This document shows positions 1 through 9,685 of a DNA stretch of 64,000 nt, in pieces. How positions within the stretch are numbered: position 1 is the first letter of the stretch; the number at the start of each line of letters is the position of its first letter. The notes below the pieces were generated by a model, which worked only from the letters and a program-made list of their open reading frames with translations, was not told where the DNA came from and searched no databases. The position numbers and the translations under genes were made by a program. The DNA comes from Candidatus Aenigmatarchaeota archaeon (GTDB lineage: Archaea > Aenigmatarchaeota > Aenigmatarchaeia > QMZS01): positions 83,189-147,188 of the forward strand of contig JAFGCN010000007.1 of NCBI GenBank assembly GCA_016932615.1, in the 5' to 3' direction.

Positions 1-1
1 A

Positions 2-502
2 TTCAAAGGAGAACGGGAAGAAAATGAAGAACACGGGGATTTCTTTATTAGGTTCAATGAAAAGATTGTTGGATTTGAGGTGTATATGCCAGAAGAACCT
101 CTTGCCCGTTCAACAAAAGAACTCAAAAAGAATACCTTTGAGCGTAAAGTGGTCAGAGGACAGAAACTAAGTGTTATGGGCGGAGGGCTTGCACGGAATA
201 GGCTGAATCGGGTTATTGAACGGGCGTTGAATGAAAAAAGCGACCAGTTTGAAGACAAAAGAGTGGAAAATTCTAAACTTCTCATAGTTTGCTGTCACTA
301 TCCCGGGGCATTTAGTTATTTAGACACTTTAACCAGTGAATATGATTCTCCCTTGGACGATAACCTACTCAAAAACAACCCTAATTGCTCTGCAATTCTG
401 ATAGATGGTGTCGAAAGAATAACGATTGTCAACAGTCATGCAAAACACCCCCTGGACGAAAAAATATTAGATCATCTCCAAGAGGTCTTTACAAGACAAT
501 AG
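2..502 (+). CDS. Hypothetical protein, 5' end outside window
   Basis: The reading frame is open to the window edge, so this is the C-terminal part (about 166 residues) of a longer protein. An internal GTG at 80 could be read as a start, but the frame continues upstream with ordinary coding sequence, so truncation by the window is more likely. It is soluble and charged, with a hydrophobic strand LLIVCC near residue 97 and a second, SAILI, near residue 131, separated by a loop. I do not recognise the family. It is convergent with the RidA gene 22 bases downstream. Confidence 0.6.
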   Translation, partial: FKGEREENEEHGDFFIRFNEKIVGFEVYMPEEPLARSTKELKKNTFERKVVRGQKLSVMGGGLARNRLNRVIERALNEKSDQFEDKRVENSKLLIVCCHYPGAFSYLDTLTSEYDSPLDDNLLKNNPNCSAILIDGVERITIVNSHAKHPLDEKILDHLQEVFTRQ

Positions 503-524
503 ACCTTTCATAAAACTAATCCTT

Positions 525-926
525 CTAGTCAGGAAGTATCGCAGTCACTTCAATCTCAATATCTATCTTGTCTATTGGGGACAATGCCTGGACAGTTATT
601 CTGGCAGGCTCTTCTCCTTTTTTGAAGTAGTTCCTATAGACTTCGTTCATGTCCCTGAAGTCCCGCTTGACATCCCTCATATAAATCACGACTTTGACAA
701 CATTATCCAGGCAAGAGCCAGATGATTCTAGCAGGAACTTAATATTCTCAAGCGCCTGGCGGGTCTGTTCCTGGATAGTTCCTCCAAGGATTTTATGCTC
801 TGTCAGGTCGGCGGAAAGCTGGCTCGAAAGAAAGATAAAATTGCCTGCCTTGACTGCGTGATTGAATGGGCTTGGCGGAACAGCTATTCCGGGAATTCTG
901 ACAATCTCCTTTTTCATTTGAGGCAT
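525..926 (-). CDS. ridA: RidA family reactive-intermediate deaminase
   Basis: RidA (YjgF/YER057c) proteins are small trimeric enzymes that hydrolyse reactive enamine/imine products of PLP enzymes. The protein shows the family features: a strand with FLSSQL near the N-terminus, ENIKFLLESSG helix, VVKVVIYMRD strand, and the EPARITVQ segment carrying the conserved Arg. Length of about 133 residues is typical. Two ATG codons (926 and 917) are possible; I chose 926 because most genes here start directly after a short AT-rich leader ending in TTATG. A longer in-frame extension to 971 lacks family similarity. Monocistronic as far as can be seen. Confidence 0.85.
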   Translation of the reverse strand: MPQMKKEIVRIPGIAVPPSPFNHAVKAGNFIFLSSQLSADLTEHKILGGTIQEQTRQALENIKFLLESSGSCLDNVVKVVIYMRDVKRDFRDMNEVYRNYFKKGEEPARITVQALSPIDKIDIEIEVTAILPD

Positions 927-982
927 AATACACGAGAAACAAAGAATAGAATAGCTCTTGACGAAAGTCAAAAAATCTGCAA

Positions 983-1555
983 TTACTTGCCCCTTCCCCT
1001 GTGAACTGCCTGTGAAGGCCGAAGCTTCTCGGCCCCTTTGCCTTTATTAAGAAGGCCTCTGGACTTCTTCCCGGAGCCGGTAAGACCTCTGAAGACCCTT
1101 CCCCTGTGCTGGGACTCGGCAATCCAGTTGATGGATTTGTCTGCCAGAATCTGGGGGTGGTTTTTATCCACAAGTATGACCTCATACCAGTGGTGCTTTC
1201 CGTCCTCGCCAACCCAGTAAGAATTCAGAATCTCAAGGTTTTTGTACTTCCTTGCCACCCTTTCCTCAAGAATCCACTGCTTTGACTTCTTTGCAGGAAT
1301 TTTGGTACCAATTTTAAGCGGCTTTCGACCTTTTTTAACCCTTGGCCTGCGCCTTGTGCCCTTGTCAATTCTTGCCCTTACAAGGACAAATCCGGGTTTT
1401 GCCTTGTACCCAAGCGCGTGCGCCCTGTCAGGCCTTGTGGGGTCCTCGATCTTGACAAGCGCGCCCTGTGTTCTCCAGGTTATAAGCCGGTCTTTCCAGA
1501 AAGGGCTCTCTTTGGGTTTTTTCCACAACTTCGCCAGGATACTTGCTAGTGCCAT
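983..1555 (-). CDS. rpl15e: Large ribosomal subunit protein eL15
   Basis: L15e is an archaeal/eukaryotic 60S-type ribosomal protein that binds 23S rRNA. The 190 residues match the usual length of about 194. The start at [12 protein letters not shown] follows the family (ATG at 1555); 74 residues of open frame upstream are not coding. Visible hallmarks are the WR...[22 protein letters not shown]-type N-terminal region, very basic composition ([12 protein letters not shown]), and the tail ending HRGRGK. It lies head-to-head with the Nudix gene, which starts 55 bases away, so the two share an AT-rich promoter region. Confidence 0.93.
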   Translation of the reverse strand: MALASILAKLWKKPKESPFWKDRLITWRTQGALVKIEDPTRPDRAHALGYKAKPGFVLVRARIDKGTRRRPRVKKGRKPLKIGTKIPAKKSKQWILEERVARKYKNLEILNSYWVGEDGKHHWYEVILVDKNHPQILADKSINWIAESQHRGRVFRGLTGSGKKSRGLLNKGKGAEKLRPSQAVHRGRGK

Positions 1556-1610
1556 AACTTTTGATAAAAATTTAATATTCTTAAGCACAATACCTAAGTA
1601 TAAGTAATTT

Positions 1611-2060
1611 ATGCGCGAGGAGGGCACTGATAAGCTGGAAGTCCACGTGGCGGGAATCTGCTTTCTTGGGGATTCGGTCCTTATTGCCAAAAGGTCCGCT
1701 TCAAGAGCCATTTTTCCGGGGTTTTGGGAGTGCGGCGGCGGACAGGTCAAAAGCGGGGAAAGCTTTGAGGGGGCCATAAAAAGGCAGATTAGGGAAGAAT
1801 TCGGGGCAGTTATAAAGCCGCTCTTTGCCCTGGCTGCCTATGAGATACCTGCCCTGGGCGAGAAACAAGTGAAGATTCCGGGAGTCCGGTTTGCCTGCCA
1901 GGTGGAGAGCTTTCTGAATGGAAGGGGGCCGGAAATCAGCGAAGAGCACACTGAATGGAAAATCCAGAAGGCCACGGAGCTTGACGGGCTGAAATTCATA
2001 CCCGGACTGAAGCAGGACATAGCCCGCGCACACCTTAGGATAAAGGAACTGACCGTTTAG
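1611..2060 (+). CDS. Nudix hydrolase
   Basis: Nudix proteins hydrolyse nucleoside diphosphates linked to another moiety; the substrate cannot be read from sequence. The Nudix box lies at residues 44-66: G44, E50, R58, then Q59 where the motif normally has Glu, then E62 and E63 and G65. The two adjacent Glu that coordinate metal are present, so activity is plausible. The 149-residue length is normal. The gene starts directly after AATTT with almost no leader and is divergent from rpl15e. DNA or nucleotide-pool cleaning (MutT-like) is one option among many. Confidence 0.85.
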   Translation: MREEGTDKLEVHVAGICFLGDSVLIAKRSASRAIFPGFWECGGGQVKSGESFEGAIKRQIREEFGAVIKPLFALAAYEIPALGEKQVKIPGVRFACQVESFLNGRGPEISEEHTEWKIQKATELDGLKFIPGLKQDIARAHLRIKELTV

Positions 2061-2083
2061 CCCTCAAAAATGCAAAGGCAAGG

Positions 2084-2090
2084 TATTTAA
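2084..2090 (+). promoter_or_regulatory. TATA box for the 92-aa membrane protein gene
   Basis: TATTTAA sits 22-28 bases before the ATG at 2112, the spacing expected for an archaeal promoter driving a leaderless transcript. Confidence 0.5.
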
Positions 2091-2111
2091 CCTCTTAAGC
2101 CAATTATATCT

Positions 2112-2390
2112 ATGAACGCATGGGTAAAACTGATAATCGGCTTGCTTGTAACAGCGGCAGGGCTTGCCTGGTATGTCTGGGGGAGTGTGTTTGGGAGCTA
2201 TATAAATGTTTCTGACGGGGTTTCCTCGTTTGACGCGCTCCTGATACTTTTAGCCGGCGGATTTGGGGCTTTTCTGGTCCTTATGGGGCTCTTGGTCACC
2301 TGGATTGAAATGGAAGACCTGAGGGACTCCAAAAGCCAGAAAAAGGAGCCCGAAGTCCAGGAAGAGAAAAAACCAAAGAAGAAGAGATAG
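2112..2390 (+). CDS. Small two-TM membrane protein
   Basis: A 92-residue protein with two hydrophobic segments (about residues 5-27 and 41-64) and a highly charged tail rich in Glu and Lys ending KKKR, which should be cytoplasmic. No family is recognised. It starts at ATG immediately after ATATCT and has a TATA box at 2084-2090. The DUF4013 membrane gene follows 48 bases later on the same strand. Confidence 0.65.
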   Translation: MNAWVKLIIGLLVTAAGLAWYVWGSVFGSYINVSDGVSSFDALLILLAGGFGAFLVLMGLLVTWIEMEDLRDSKSQKKEPEVQEEKKPKKKR

Positions 2391-2438
2391 CCTGCATGCA
2401 ACGGGTTTTGTTTTTTATATAGCTGGATACAATCACTT

Positions 2439-3071
2439 ATGGTAGATTTTACCAAAGCGATAAAGCGACCTTTTAGCGACTTCAACAAACTGCTTATTGG
2501 AATCGTCCTGAACATAGTCCCGATTATAAACTTCATTGCTATCGGCTACCAATTGAACTGCGCAAAAAGCGCGATGGGAAGGAAGTTTGACCTGCCGGAG
2601 TGGAAGGACTGGGGAAACCTCTTCATAAAAGGCCTTCTGTCCCTGGCAATCGCCTTCATATACATGCTCATACCTCTTGGAATAATGGCAGTGGCCGGCG
2701 GTGCAATGCTCGTCTCAATTTTCACAAGCATCGCAACTGGCGCCAGCGTAAACTCGGGAGCGCTCCTTGGCGCAGGAATGGGAATGGCCTTCGGGGCAGT
2801 TCTGCTGCTCTTCGCCCTCTACATCCTTCCAATGGCAATAATGAAATATGTTGCAGCAGACCGTTTCGGCTCGGCTTTCGGCATTGGAGAGGTACTTAGA
2901 AAAGCGTTCAGCGTGAAATATCTTGTTTCATGGCTTGTGGCGAGTATATACGGGCTACTCATCGTGGGGGTACTTTCCCTGGTCCCTATAATCGGCCCAT
3001 TCATCGGCTCGTTCATAGCAGGGCTTACGGCAATGACAATCTTTGGCCAGACTTACTCAGAACTCAAATAG
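2439..3071 (+). CDS. DUF4013-type membrane protein
   Basis: A 210-residue integral membrane protein with an amphipathic N-terminus (IKRPFSDFNKLLIG), then several hydrophobic spans. The opening pattern, INFIAIGY followed by P-W-DWGNLFIKGL, is that of the archaeal DUF4013 family of unknown function. Gly/Ala-rich spans at about residues 60-130 and a C-terminal GPFIGSFIAGL hairpin are visible. It follows another membrane protein gene and is convergent with trpS. Confidence 0.75.
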   Translation: MVDFTKAIKRPFSDFNKLLIGIVLNIVPIINFIAIGYQLNCAKSAMGRKFDLPEWKDWGNLFIKGLLSLAIAFIYMLIPLGIMAVAGGAMLVSIFTSIATGASVNSGALLGAGMGMAFGAVLLLFALYILPMAIMKYVAADRFGSAFGIGEVLRKAFSVKYLVSWLVASIYGLLIVGVLSLVPIIGPFIGSFIAGLTAMTIFGQTYSELK

Positions 3072-3111
3072 ACCCTTATTTTTTGATTTTTAGCAAAATT
3101 GAATGCCTGGG

Positions 3112-4236
3112 CTATGGCTTGAGCATGAAATCCTCAACAAGGTCTCTTGCTGCCTCACGCCTCTTCTGGTGTTCTTCAAGGAAGGCATTAAGCTTGTCAA
3201 TTAGAATCGCCTTAATCTCTCCGGTCAGCATTTTTCCGCTGCGGTAGTCGTCATGAATTGCCTTCAGCTTTTTGTCGTCCTCCTCAAAAAAGGTCAGCCA
3301 CTGGTACGGAACATCGATGTCTGTGTTTCCCCCAATTTTCCTGTGCTCCTCGACTGTCGGCTGCCCGCCAGAAAAAGCATACTTGTTTACCTTGTTCTTT
3401 ACGGTTTTCGGGTCGTCAGTCGTGTAGATTGCAGTCTTTGCGTCTGAGGCAGACATCTTGCCATCTGACCCCATTCCAGCAAGTCCCGGCAGGAACCTGC
3501 ACTGGATTGACGCGGGCTTGTAGTAGCCCAGCTTTGGAATGACATCTCTTGACACCCTAAAATGCGGGTCCTGGTCTATCGCATGAGGTATCAGGCAGGG
3601 GAGGTTTTTCTTCTTCAGGACGGATGGCAAAAAAGCAGGAACCGCCTGCATGGAGGTGTAGAAAATTGCCCCAATATTGGTCTCGTTTGTGAACCCAAAA
3701 GACGCCTTTGCTGTCGAGAAGGTTATCCTCTTTGCAACCTTCAGGGCTTCGGGATACATAAGGTTTGCATGGCGCGTGTTTACGATAAAGTGAGTCTTCT
3801 TTTTGTCAAAGCCAAGTGCTATAACATCAAGCATGTTTTCGTAAGTGTACTTTTTCGTGTCATCAAGCGTCATCTCGTACTTGAACAGGAACTTCTCATC
3901 ATCGGGAAACTGGAAATAAAGCTCTACTCCAAACTTGTCCTGGAGCCACTTCGTGAAAATCCACGGGACAAGGTGGCCTATGTGGGTGTTTCCTGAAGGA
4001 GACCTTCCTGTGTAAAGAAAAAACTTGTTTCCCTTTTCATACTCGTCCAGAATCCAGCCCAAGTCCCTGTGGGCAAAGAAAATCCCCCTCCTCAGGAAGT
4101 GGTGAAGCGCTCCTGTGCGCTTCTGTATCCTCTCAAGCATCTTGCCATCTATTTTCGAAACGCCAAACTCCCTTATAAGCGCATCATAGTCTATGTTTCC
4201 CTTCACCTCCCACGGAGTCACAACTGCTTTTTCCAT
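3112..4236 (-). CDS. trpS: Tryptophanyl-tRNA synthetase
   Basis: Class I aminoacyl-tRNA synthetase that charges tRNA-Trp. The ATP-binding HIGH motif is at residues 85-88 within SGNTHIGH and the KMSAS loop at 260-264. The N-terminal TPWEV...DYDALI segment and the 374-residue length are those of the archaeal/eukaryotic TrpRS type rather than the bacterial one. The start at ATG 4236 gives the expected N-terminus. The neighbour upstream is the giant membrane-anchored protein on the same strand, 48 bases away; no operon logic is evident. Confidence 0.95.
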   Translation of the reverse strand: MEKAVVTPWEVKGNIDYDALIREFGVSKIDGKMLERIQKRTGALHHFLRRGIFFAHRDLGWILDEYEKGNKFFLYTGRSPSGNTHIGHLVPWIFTKWLQDKFGVELYFQFPDDEKFLFKYEMTLDDTKKYTYENMLDVIALGFDKKKTHFIVNTRHANLMYPEALKVAKRITFSTAKASFGFTNETNIGAIFYTSMQAVPAFLPSVLKKKNLPCLIPHAIDQDPHFRVSRDVIPKLGYYKPASIQCRFLPGLAGMGSDGKMSASDAKTAIYTTDDPKTVKNKVNKYAFSGGQPTVEEHRKIGGNTDIDVPYQWLTFFEEDDKKLKAIHDDYRSGKMLTGEIKAILIDKLNAFLEEHQKRREAARDLVEDFMLKP

Positions 4237-4284
4237 AATTTGGCTTTTCAGATAATTTAAGAAACAGCACTAGGTCCTGCGGCG

Positions 4285-7200
4285 CTAGTCCGTGAAATAA
4301 TTCTCGAAATAGATGTTGTTTGGCCAGTAGCCCTCCTGCTTCTCTTCGGACACTGCCTGTTCGCCGTACCACATTATGAAGTTTCCTGCCATGCAGCTTA
4401 CAAACCCGCCGATGCCGCTTGCGGCACCGCTTCCCGCGGTCGTGATGTCAATTGCCACTTCAAGCCCCATATCTATGACTGTTGCAGCCAGAACCCAACC
4501 ACCCGCCTTTACATCCGCCCAGGCAGTTGGGGAAGAATAGCAAAAGCCGGTCGCTGCATTTCCAGCGCCCATTTCATCAGTAGCATAGTACTTTATCTTG
4601 ATGCATGGGGTTTTCTCACCCTGCTCAAAAACCAGAGGAAGGTTGTACCAGTAAAGCTTTCCAATTTCTCCGTTAGGGTCTATGTCCTGTCCCCCATCGG
4701 ACTTTTTTGGCAGGATTATCTTACCGGACTGGGAAAGCTGGTTTTGTATCCTGTGGGCATTTGAGTCCAAAAATAGGTTTGCTTTGGCTTCCGTGTCAAA
4801 GCCCCATTCGATGGAGTCCACTGTCGAAACAATGTAAAACGCCTTCTTGCCGCCATACTGGACATCTATCCTGCAAGCCCCTTCACCGGTAGCCAGGTAC
4901 GTTCCAATGTCATTTGTGCTTGTCCTCTGGCAGACGCCGGCTGTGCCTTCAGACCAGACAAGCCCTGAAGTAACCTCATTTCCGTCTTCGCCATAAGCCC
5001 TAAAAGCCCTTGATGTCCCGCCGCGAAAAGTGCCCTCAACTTCTGGCTCTATATAAATTTCACCCCCTATGGGCGCAAAGTCAAGACCCATCACTGAGCC
5101 AAGGTTATTTCGAACCAAGGGAAAGGTAAGCGTGCTATACTCCTCACAGGAATCGAAGTGCAGAACCTCGCCCTGAATCGGGCTGGACGAGCCGTCTTCC
5201 TTTGAAAGAACCCATGATAGGCAACACCACTCATTTGCCTTGATGTTTTCCTTTCCGTCCAGCGTGTCCTTCACCAGGTTTGAAGCGCCGATATTTTCCC
5301 AATGCGCGCACTTGAGCCAAAGCTGGCTTTCGTCTATGCAGGTGTGGTACTTGAAGGGAACTGATGGCAAAACTATCGGGTCAAAGGATATTTCCTTGCC
5401 TTTGGCCTCGTCCAGGTTGTTTACGATTGATGCTTCGAGTGGAAGGACAAAGTCCCACTCTCCAAGAGTATCCATTAGCTTATCCACCTTAGAAAGCTCA
5501 TCCTCACGGGTACCATCTCCCGAAGGCCATTGGTCACCCTTGGTATCCTTAATTTGATTTATTCTGTCACGTGTTTTTTCGGAAAGGTCTGCATAATACT
5601 CCCCAAAGTAGTCATCCCACCTTCCGACGCTGAAGGTAACCATTCCCGAGTCAGTCAGGTCAAAAGAAAGGTCGCACCTTCCAAGGTCATCCTTGCAGAT
5701 AAGAGGCACAAGCACTCGCAGGTTTTCGTCAAGGACTTCCGCTTCCCCGGAAAAGCTTGCATACGACCTCTTCTTAGTAAGCGTGCATTTCAGGCGCACC
5801 TCATCTCCAATAAAGTCTTCGATGGTGCACTTGACCTCAAAGATGTCCGGCGAAGAAGTGTCAATATAATACTGCTCCTGCATTATGCAGTCGCATGCAG
5901 TCCTCTCAATTTTCACCTTTCCTGAGCATGGGCTTGCGGTGTAGAACTTAGAGGTGGTCTTTCCGCCAAAAAGCTTTGTGCCAAAACTGTTTAGCGTTGC
6001 AATGCTCCAGGAGCTGGAACTTCCAGATATAAGTGCTGCGTCCGCAGGGGTCTTGTCAAGCTCGATGTAGTCTATGCCAACTGCCTTGCAGTCATCAAGC
6101 GGAAGAATGCTTATCGAAGGGTTAACTGCAGACTTCAGGCAGAGCGCGTTTCCTGAGCAGGGATAAAACTTGTACTGCGCCTGGTCAAAAAGCGAAACCT
6201 CGAGCGTGTTGAACATAAACGAAGCCCCGTACGACGTAGTTGCCCAACGGCCTTCTCTTATAAGCCCCGACTTTGCAATCTGCCCAAGCCGCTCGACTCC
6301 CATGACGCTTGAATATGCAGCTATTGCGGGAAGCCCAAAGCGCCTTGTTTCTATCGCATCAAGATAGACGCGGGAATATTCTATCGGCTGAGGCCCCGCC
6401 TTTATTGTCGTGCCGCGAATATCAACTTCTGTGGTGGGTAATTTGTTATCGTCCAGGAGATGCCTTGACAAAGATTCCATCTGGCGGAAGTTTTCGTTTA
6501 TCGCCTGAGTGTCCTGAAATACCTCCACAAAATTCTGCCACTCGCCGTCTATCTCGCCCTTTGAATCGGTAAATATCCTTTTTACAACCCGGACGTCTGC
6601 TTTGCTTATCTCATCACCTGCCCCAACCCGCCTCACAAGCCCCCCTAAGAACTCTTCTTCGGCGTCACTGAGAGTATTTCCATCCGGCCCAAGTATACGG
6701 CGGTTTACAAGCGGGTTTGAGCCGGACCCAAGAATTTGCGTGTGCTTTTCTATGTCTTTGGCAAGTATATCTGAAGATGCGCTGTAAAGCTGCTTAGCAT
6801 CATCTGAATTTTTGAGCTGAGAAACAATGTTCTTGTAGCCGCCTTCCGTAAGCTCCTTATTGGTTTTGAGGCCATCAAGCTGCTTTATCAGCCTATTTGC
6901 AGCAGAAGTGTCACCTCCTTCCCTTGCCAAGACTGACTTAAGGGAATTGATTCCCGTAGAGCTGTCGGAAATAATTTCCTCAGTCTTGCTGAAAGCCGTC
7001 AAATGGCGACCAACAGGCGAGACCATTGGCGGGTCCACTGCAACCGAAAGGGCTTTTTTCGGGAAAAACCTGTTGAAAACTTTTCCAAGACTCTGGTCAT
7101 AAGCCCCCTTGCCTTTAGACAAAACATTCCTGCCATTTCTGACAAGCCAGGTTTTTTCGACAGTTTCCCTAACAGTCCCGCCAGCGACGCGGGCAGTAAT

Positions 7201-7815
7201 ATAAATAGAATCATAATCCCTGAGCAGCCGGTCAAGCGCGCGGTTTTTCTGGTAAATCTCGGTCATGTCGTCCACGCTTCCTGCTTTTCTTGCAATTCTT
7301 GCCCCCAGGTTCTTCATGTCTCCAAGAACCGGAACTGCAGAAGTGCTAAGGCATATCGCGGCATCGGAAAATTTCATGGCCTGGCTGGTCGTCCTTTCTG
7401 CCGCAACACTGCTCCAGCCCGTCCAACCGGAATCCTCGCCGACAGGAAAGTCCTCATAATACAGCACATACCAGGGGTCGCCAAAAGAGTCGAGAGCTGC
7501 CATATACCTGAGCGCATCCGAGGTCGCGGCAAAGTCCCCACTTGCAATCGAGCCCATCAGGGAAAGCGGATGCTTTGAAATCCCGCTCGATGAAAGGCGC
7601 TGTGGAAAATTGACAGAAACCTCCTGTGTGGCTCCAGTAACGCAGACCTGGTTTATCGCAGTCTGCATATTCCGGGCAGTTATCTCCGCCTGCTGCTCAT
7701 ACTGAAAAGCCCCTGCCTGCCCAAGAACCTTAAAGACCGCCATGAAAATCACGACCGAGACTACAAGCCCAAAGAGAATCAGAAGCGGCGGATAAGCCCC
7801 TTTCAGTTCATTCAT
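4285..7815 (-). CDS. Giant N-terminally membrane-anchored protein
   Basis: This 1176-residue protein begins MNELKGAYPP followed by one strong transmembrane span (about residues 11-31), after which QYEQQAEITARNMQ resembles the helical stalk of pilin-like or secretion-associated proteins. The remainder is a long, mostly extracellular-looking chain with many Cys residues (for instance around 565-700 and 870-905) and Gly/Ser/Thr-rich beta-type stretches. A last hydrophobic, Gly-rich stretch lies near residues 1115-1155. It is divergent from a type II/IV secretion ATPase with only 39 bases between starts, so co-regulation is likely. I infer a surface or secretion-system component; no family is recognised. 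Confidence 0.75.
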   Translation of the reverse strand: MNELKGAYPPLLILFGLVVSVVIFMAVFKVLGQAGAFQYEQQAEITARNMQTAINQVCVTGATQEVSVNFPQRLSSSGISKHPLSLMGSIASGDFAATSDALRYMAALDSFGDPWYVLYYEDFPVGEDSGWTGWSSVAAERTTSQAMKFSDAAICLSTSAVPVLGDMKNLGARIARKAGSVDDMTEIYQKNRALDRLLRDYDSIYITARVAGGTVRETVEKTWLVRNGRNVLSKGKGAYDQSLGKVFNRFFPKKALSVAVDPPMVSPVGRHLTAFSKTEEIISDSSTGINSLKSVLAREGGDTSAANRLIKQLDGLKTNKELTEGGYKNIVSQLKNSDDAKQLYSASSDILAKDIEKHTQILGSGSNPLVNRRILGPDGNTLSDAEEEFLGGLVRRVGAGDEISKADVRVVKRIFTDSKGEIDGEWQNFVEVFQDTQAINENFRQMESLSRHLLDDNKLPTTEVDIRGTTIKAGPQPIEYSRVYLDAIETRRFGLPAIAAYSSVMGVERLGQIAKSGLIREGRWATTSYGASFMFNTLEVSLFDQAQYKFYPCSGNALCLKSAVNPSISILPLDDCKAVGIDYIELDKTPADAALISGSSSSWSIATLNSFGTKLFGGKTTSKFYTASPCSGKVKIERTACDCIMQEQYYIDTSSPDIFEVKCTIEDFIGDEVRLKCTLTKKRSYASFSGEAEVLDENLRVLVPLICKDDLGRCDLSFDLTDSGMVTFSVGRWDDYFGEYYADLSEKTRDRINQIKDTKGDQWPSGDGTREDELSKVDKLMDTLGEWDFVLPLEASIVNNLDEAKGKEISFDPIVLPSVPFKYHTCIDESQLWLKCAHWENIGASNLVKDTLDGKENIKANEWCCLSWVLSKEDGSSSPIQGEVLHFDSCEEYSTLTFPLVRNNLGSVMGLDFAPIGGEIYIEPEVEGTFRGGTSRAFRAYGEDGNEVTSGLVWSEGTAGVCQRTSTNDIGTYLATGEGACRIDVQYGGKKAFYIVSTVDSIEWGFDTEAKANLFLDSNAHRIQNQLSQSGKIILPKKSDGGQDIDPNGEIGKLYWYNLPLVFEQGEKTPCIKIKYYATDEMGAGNAATGFCYSSPTAWADVKAGGWVLAATVIDMGLEVAIDITTAGSGAASGIGGFVSCMAGNFIMWYGEQAVSEEKQEGYWPNNIYFENYFTD

Positions 7816-7854
7816 AAAAATAGGTCTTAATTATAGATTATACCCTATCTAATT

Positions 7855-9336
7855 ATGTTCAGGCCAGAGGAATCGCCGCAGCTTGTCGAATTTCCAAAAG
7901 ACTTGCAAAAAACGGATACGACTTACCTTCTCTTAAGGCCTTTTGCAAAAGCGCATTTATTTTACAGAAACGGGGAAATTCATTACGAGATTATTGAGCC
8001 GGAGCTTACCCGGGATGATGAAGTGATGCTTGAAAAGCTTCACCAAGGGCTTTTGCAGACCATAGACATTTCACCGGAAGAAGTAAAAGACCCGGATGAG
8101 CTTATGAAATACCTTAACGAAAAAATAAAGCGCCTGCTGGAAGAATACGGAATCTCAATTTCTGAAAAGCACTTTGAAAAGCTCATGTACTATATCTACC
8201 GCAACTTTGTGGGGCTTAACGAAATCGAAGCCGTGATGCATGACGAGTACATCGAGGACATAAACTGCAACGGCACGAAAACTCCTCTCTATGTAAAGCA
8301 CAGAATTCTTGGAAACCTCAGGTCAAACATCTGCTTTACTGAAAACGAAAAGCTGAAGAACTTCATAATCAAGCTTGCCCAGAGGTGCGACAAATATATT
8401 ACCTACTCGGACCCCTTCCTGGAGGGAAGCCTGCCTGACGGAAGCCGAGTCCAGGGAACCATATCCGACGAGGTTTCCCCAAGAGGCCCAAACTTTTCCA
8501 TAAGGAAATTCAGGCATACCCCTTTTTCGCCGACAGAACTTCTTCACTCAAAAACAATTTCCCCACAGGCAATGGCATACCTCTGGTACCTCATCGAGAA
8601 GGGCTCAAATATACTCATCATAGGCGGCTCAGGCGCCGGAAAGACAACGCTCCTGAACGTGATTGCAACTTTTATCCCGGAAAAGTCTAAAGTGGTTTCT
8701 ATAGAGGACACGCGCGAGATAAAGCTTTTCCATGAAAACTGGACCGCTACAGTTGCAAGAGCTTCCATTGGAGGAATGCGCCTCGGGGAAGTCGGGCTTG
8801 AGGAGCTTTTGAGGGAAAGCTTCAGGGAAAACCCCGACCATGTCCTGGTTGGCGAAGTGAGGGGAAAAGAAACCTACATAATGTTCCAGGGCATGGCTTC
8901 AGGACACCCCACAATGGCAACATTTCACTCTGAGGACATCGACTCAGTCTTAAACCGCCTCAAAACGCCGCCCATAAACCTTCCCGGCTCCCTAATCGAG
9001 CTTCTTGACGTAGTCGTGACAATTGACCGGATTGAATCCCAAAACCACCTTCAGAGAAGAGTTTCAAAAATAGAGGAATTCCGGCAGATTGATGAAAGGA
9101 CCGGAAAGGCGGTAACTACCGTGGTTTCCTCCTGGAACAGCAAAGATGATTCTTTTGAAGACGGGCTTGAGAGCTTTGCCCTCGCGGCACTTGCAAAAAA
9201 ATCAGGCCTGGATATAAAAGATGTCAGGAGAGAAATCGAAAAAAGAAAGGCCTTCCTTGAAAAGCTGTCAAAGGAAATGGTGCTCGATATTGGCCAGGTG
9301 CACAGGGAGATACAAACTTATTATTCGAAAAGTTAA
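7855..9336 (+). CDS. Type II/IV secretion system ATPase (ArlI/TadA-like)
   Basis: A 493-residue member of the GspE/VirB11 superfamily that powers archaellum, pilus or secretion assembly at the cytoplasmic face of the membrane. The N-domain precedes the RecA core; Walker A is GGSGAGKT at residues 257-264, and the Walker B/Asp-box region is HVLVGEVRGKE starting near 329, followed by the His box (ASGHPTMATFHSE). The archaeal-type region SPRGPNFSIRKF is present. The partner membrane protein (ArlJ/TadC) is not adjacent. The divergent giant anchored protein is the probable functional neighbour, and an OB-fold gene follows three bases after the stop. Confidence 0.93.
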   Translation: MFRPEESPQLVEFPKDLQKTDTTYLLLRPFAKAHLFYRNGEIHYEIIEPELTRDDEVMLEKLHQGLLQTIDISPEEVKDPDELMKYLNEKIKRLLEEYGISISEKHFEKLMYYIYRNFVGLNEIEAVMHDEYIEDINCNGTKTPLYVKHRILGNLRSNICFTENEKLKNFIIKLAQRCDKYITYSDPFLEGSLPDGSRVQGTISDEVSPRGPNFSIRKFRHTPFSPTELLHSKTISPQAMAYLWYLIEKGSNILIIGGSGAGKTTLLNVIATFIPEKSKVVSIEDTREIKLFHENWTATVARASIGGMRLGEVGLEELLRESFRENPDHVLVGEVRGKETYIMFQGMASGHPTMATFHSEDIDSVLNRLKTPPINLPGSLIELLDVVVTIDRIESQNHLQRRVSKIEEFRQIDERTGKAVTTVVSSWNSKDDSFEDGLESFALAALAKKSGLDIKDVRREIEKRKAFLEKLSKEMVLDIGQVHREIQTYYSKS

Positions 9337-9339
9337 ATT

Positions 9340-9651
9340 ATGGCTGGCTTTAAGACCGAGCCCTCAGTATGGAGGCGGGTATCAGAAATAAATCCAAATC
9401 TTGACACCAGAGTGAGAATCTTAGGAAAAATTATCGATCCCCAGGAGGGGTTTTTCGTGATGGACGATGGAAGCGGGAACATCACGGTCTCCTATTCTGA
9501 CGAGTCCCCAAAGCCGGAAGAGCTAAAGCAGGGGCTGCTTGTAAGGGTAATCGGTTTTGTAATACCCAGCGAACCCATAGAGCTTCAGGCAGAAATCATA
9601 CACGACATGAGCAAGTTGAACACCAAGTACCTGGACATTCTGAGAAGCTGA
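9340..9651 (+). CDS. Small OB-fold nucleic-acid-binding-like protein
   Basis: A 103-residue protein whose strands (TRVRILGKII, GFFVMDDGSGNITVSY, LVRVIGFV, IELQAEIIHDM) follow the OB-fold seen in RPA-like and replication-factor-A small subunits. It begins three bases after the secretion ATPase stop, so it is probably cotranscribed with it, though the two functions are not obviously related. It might bind single-stranded DNA or act as an unrelated beta-barrel. The last part, DMSKLNTKYLDILRS, is a short helix. Confidence 0.7.
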   Translation: MAGFKTEPSVWRRVSEINPNLDTRVRILGKIIDPQEGFFVMDDGSGNITVSYSDESPKPEELKQGLLVRVIGFVIPSEPIELQAEIIHDMSKLNTKYLDILRS

Positions 9652-9685
9652 TATTGGGTGCTGAAACCTATATATTGATGTGTAA

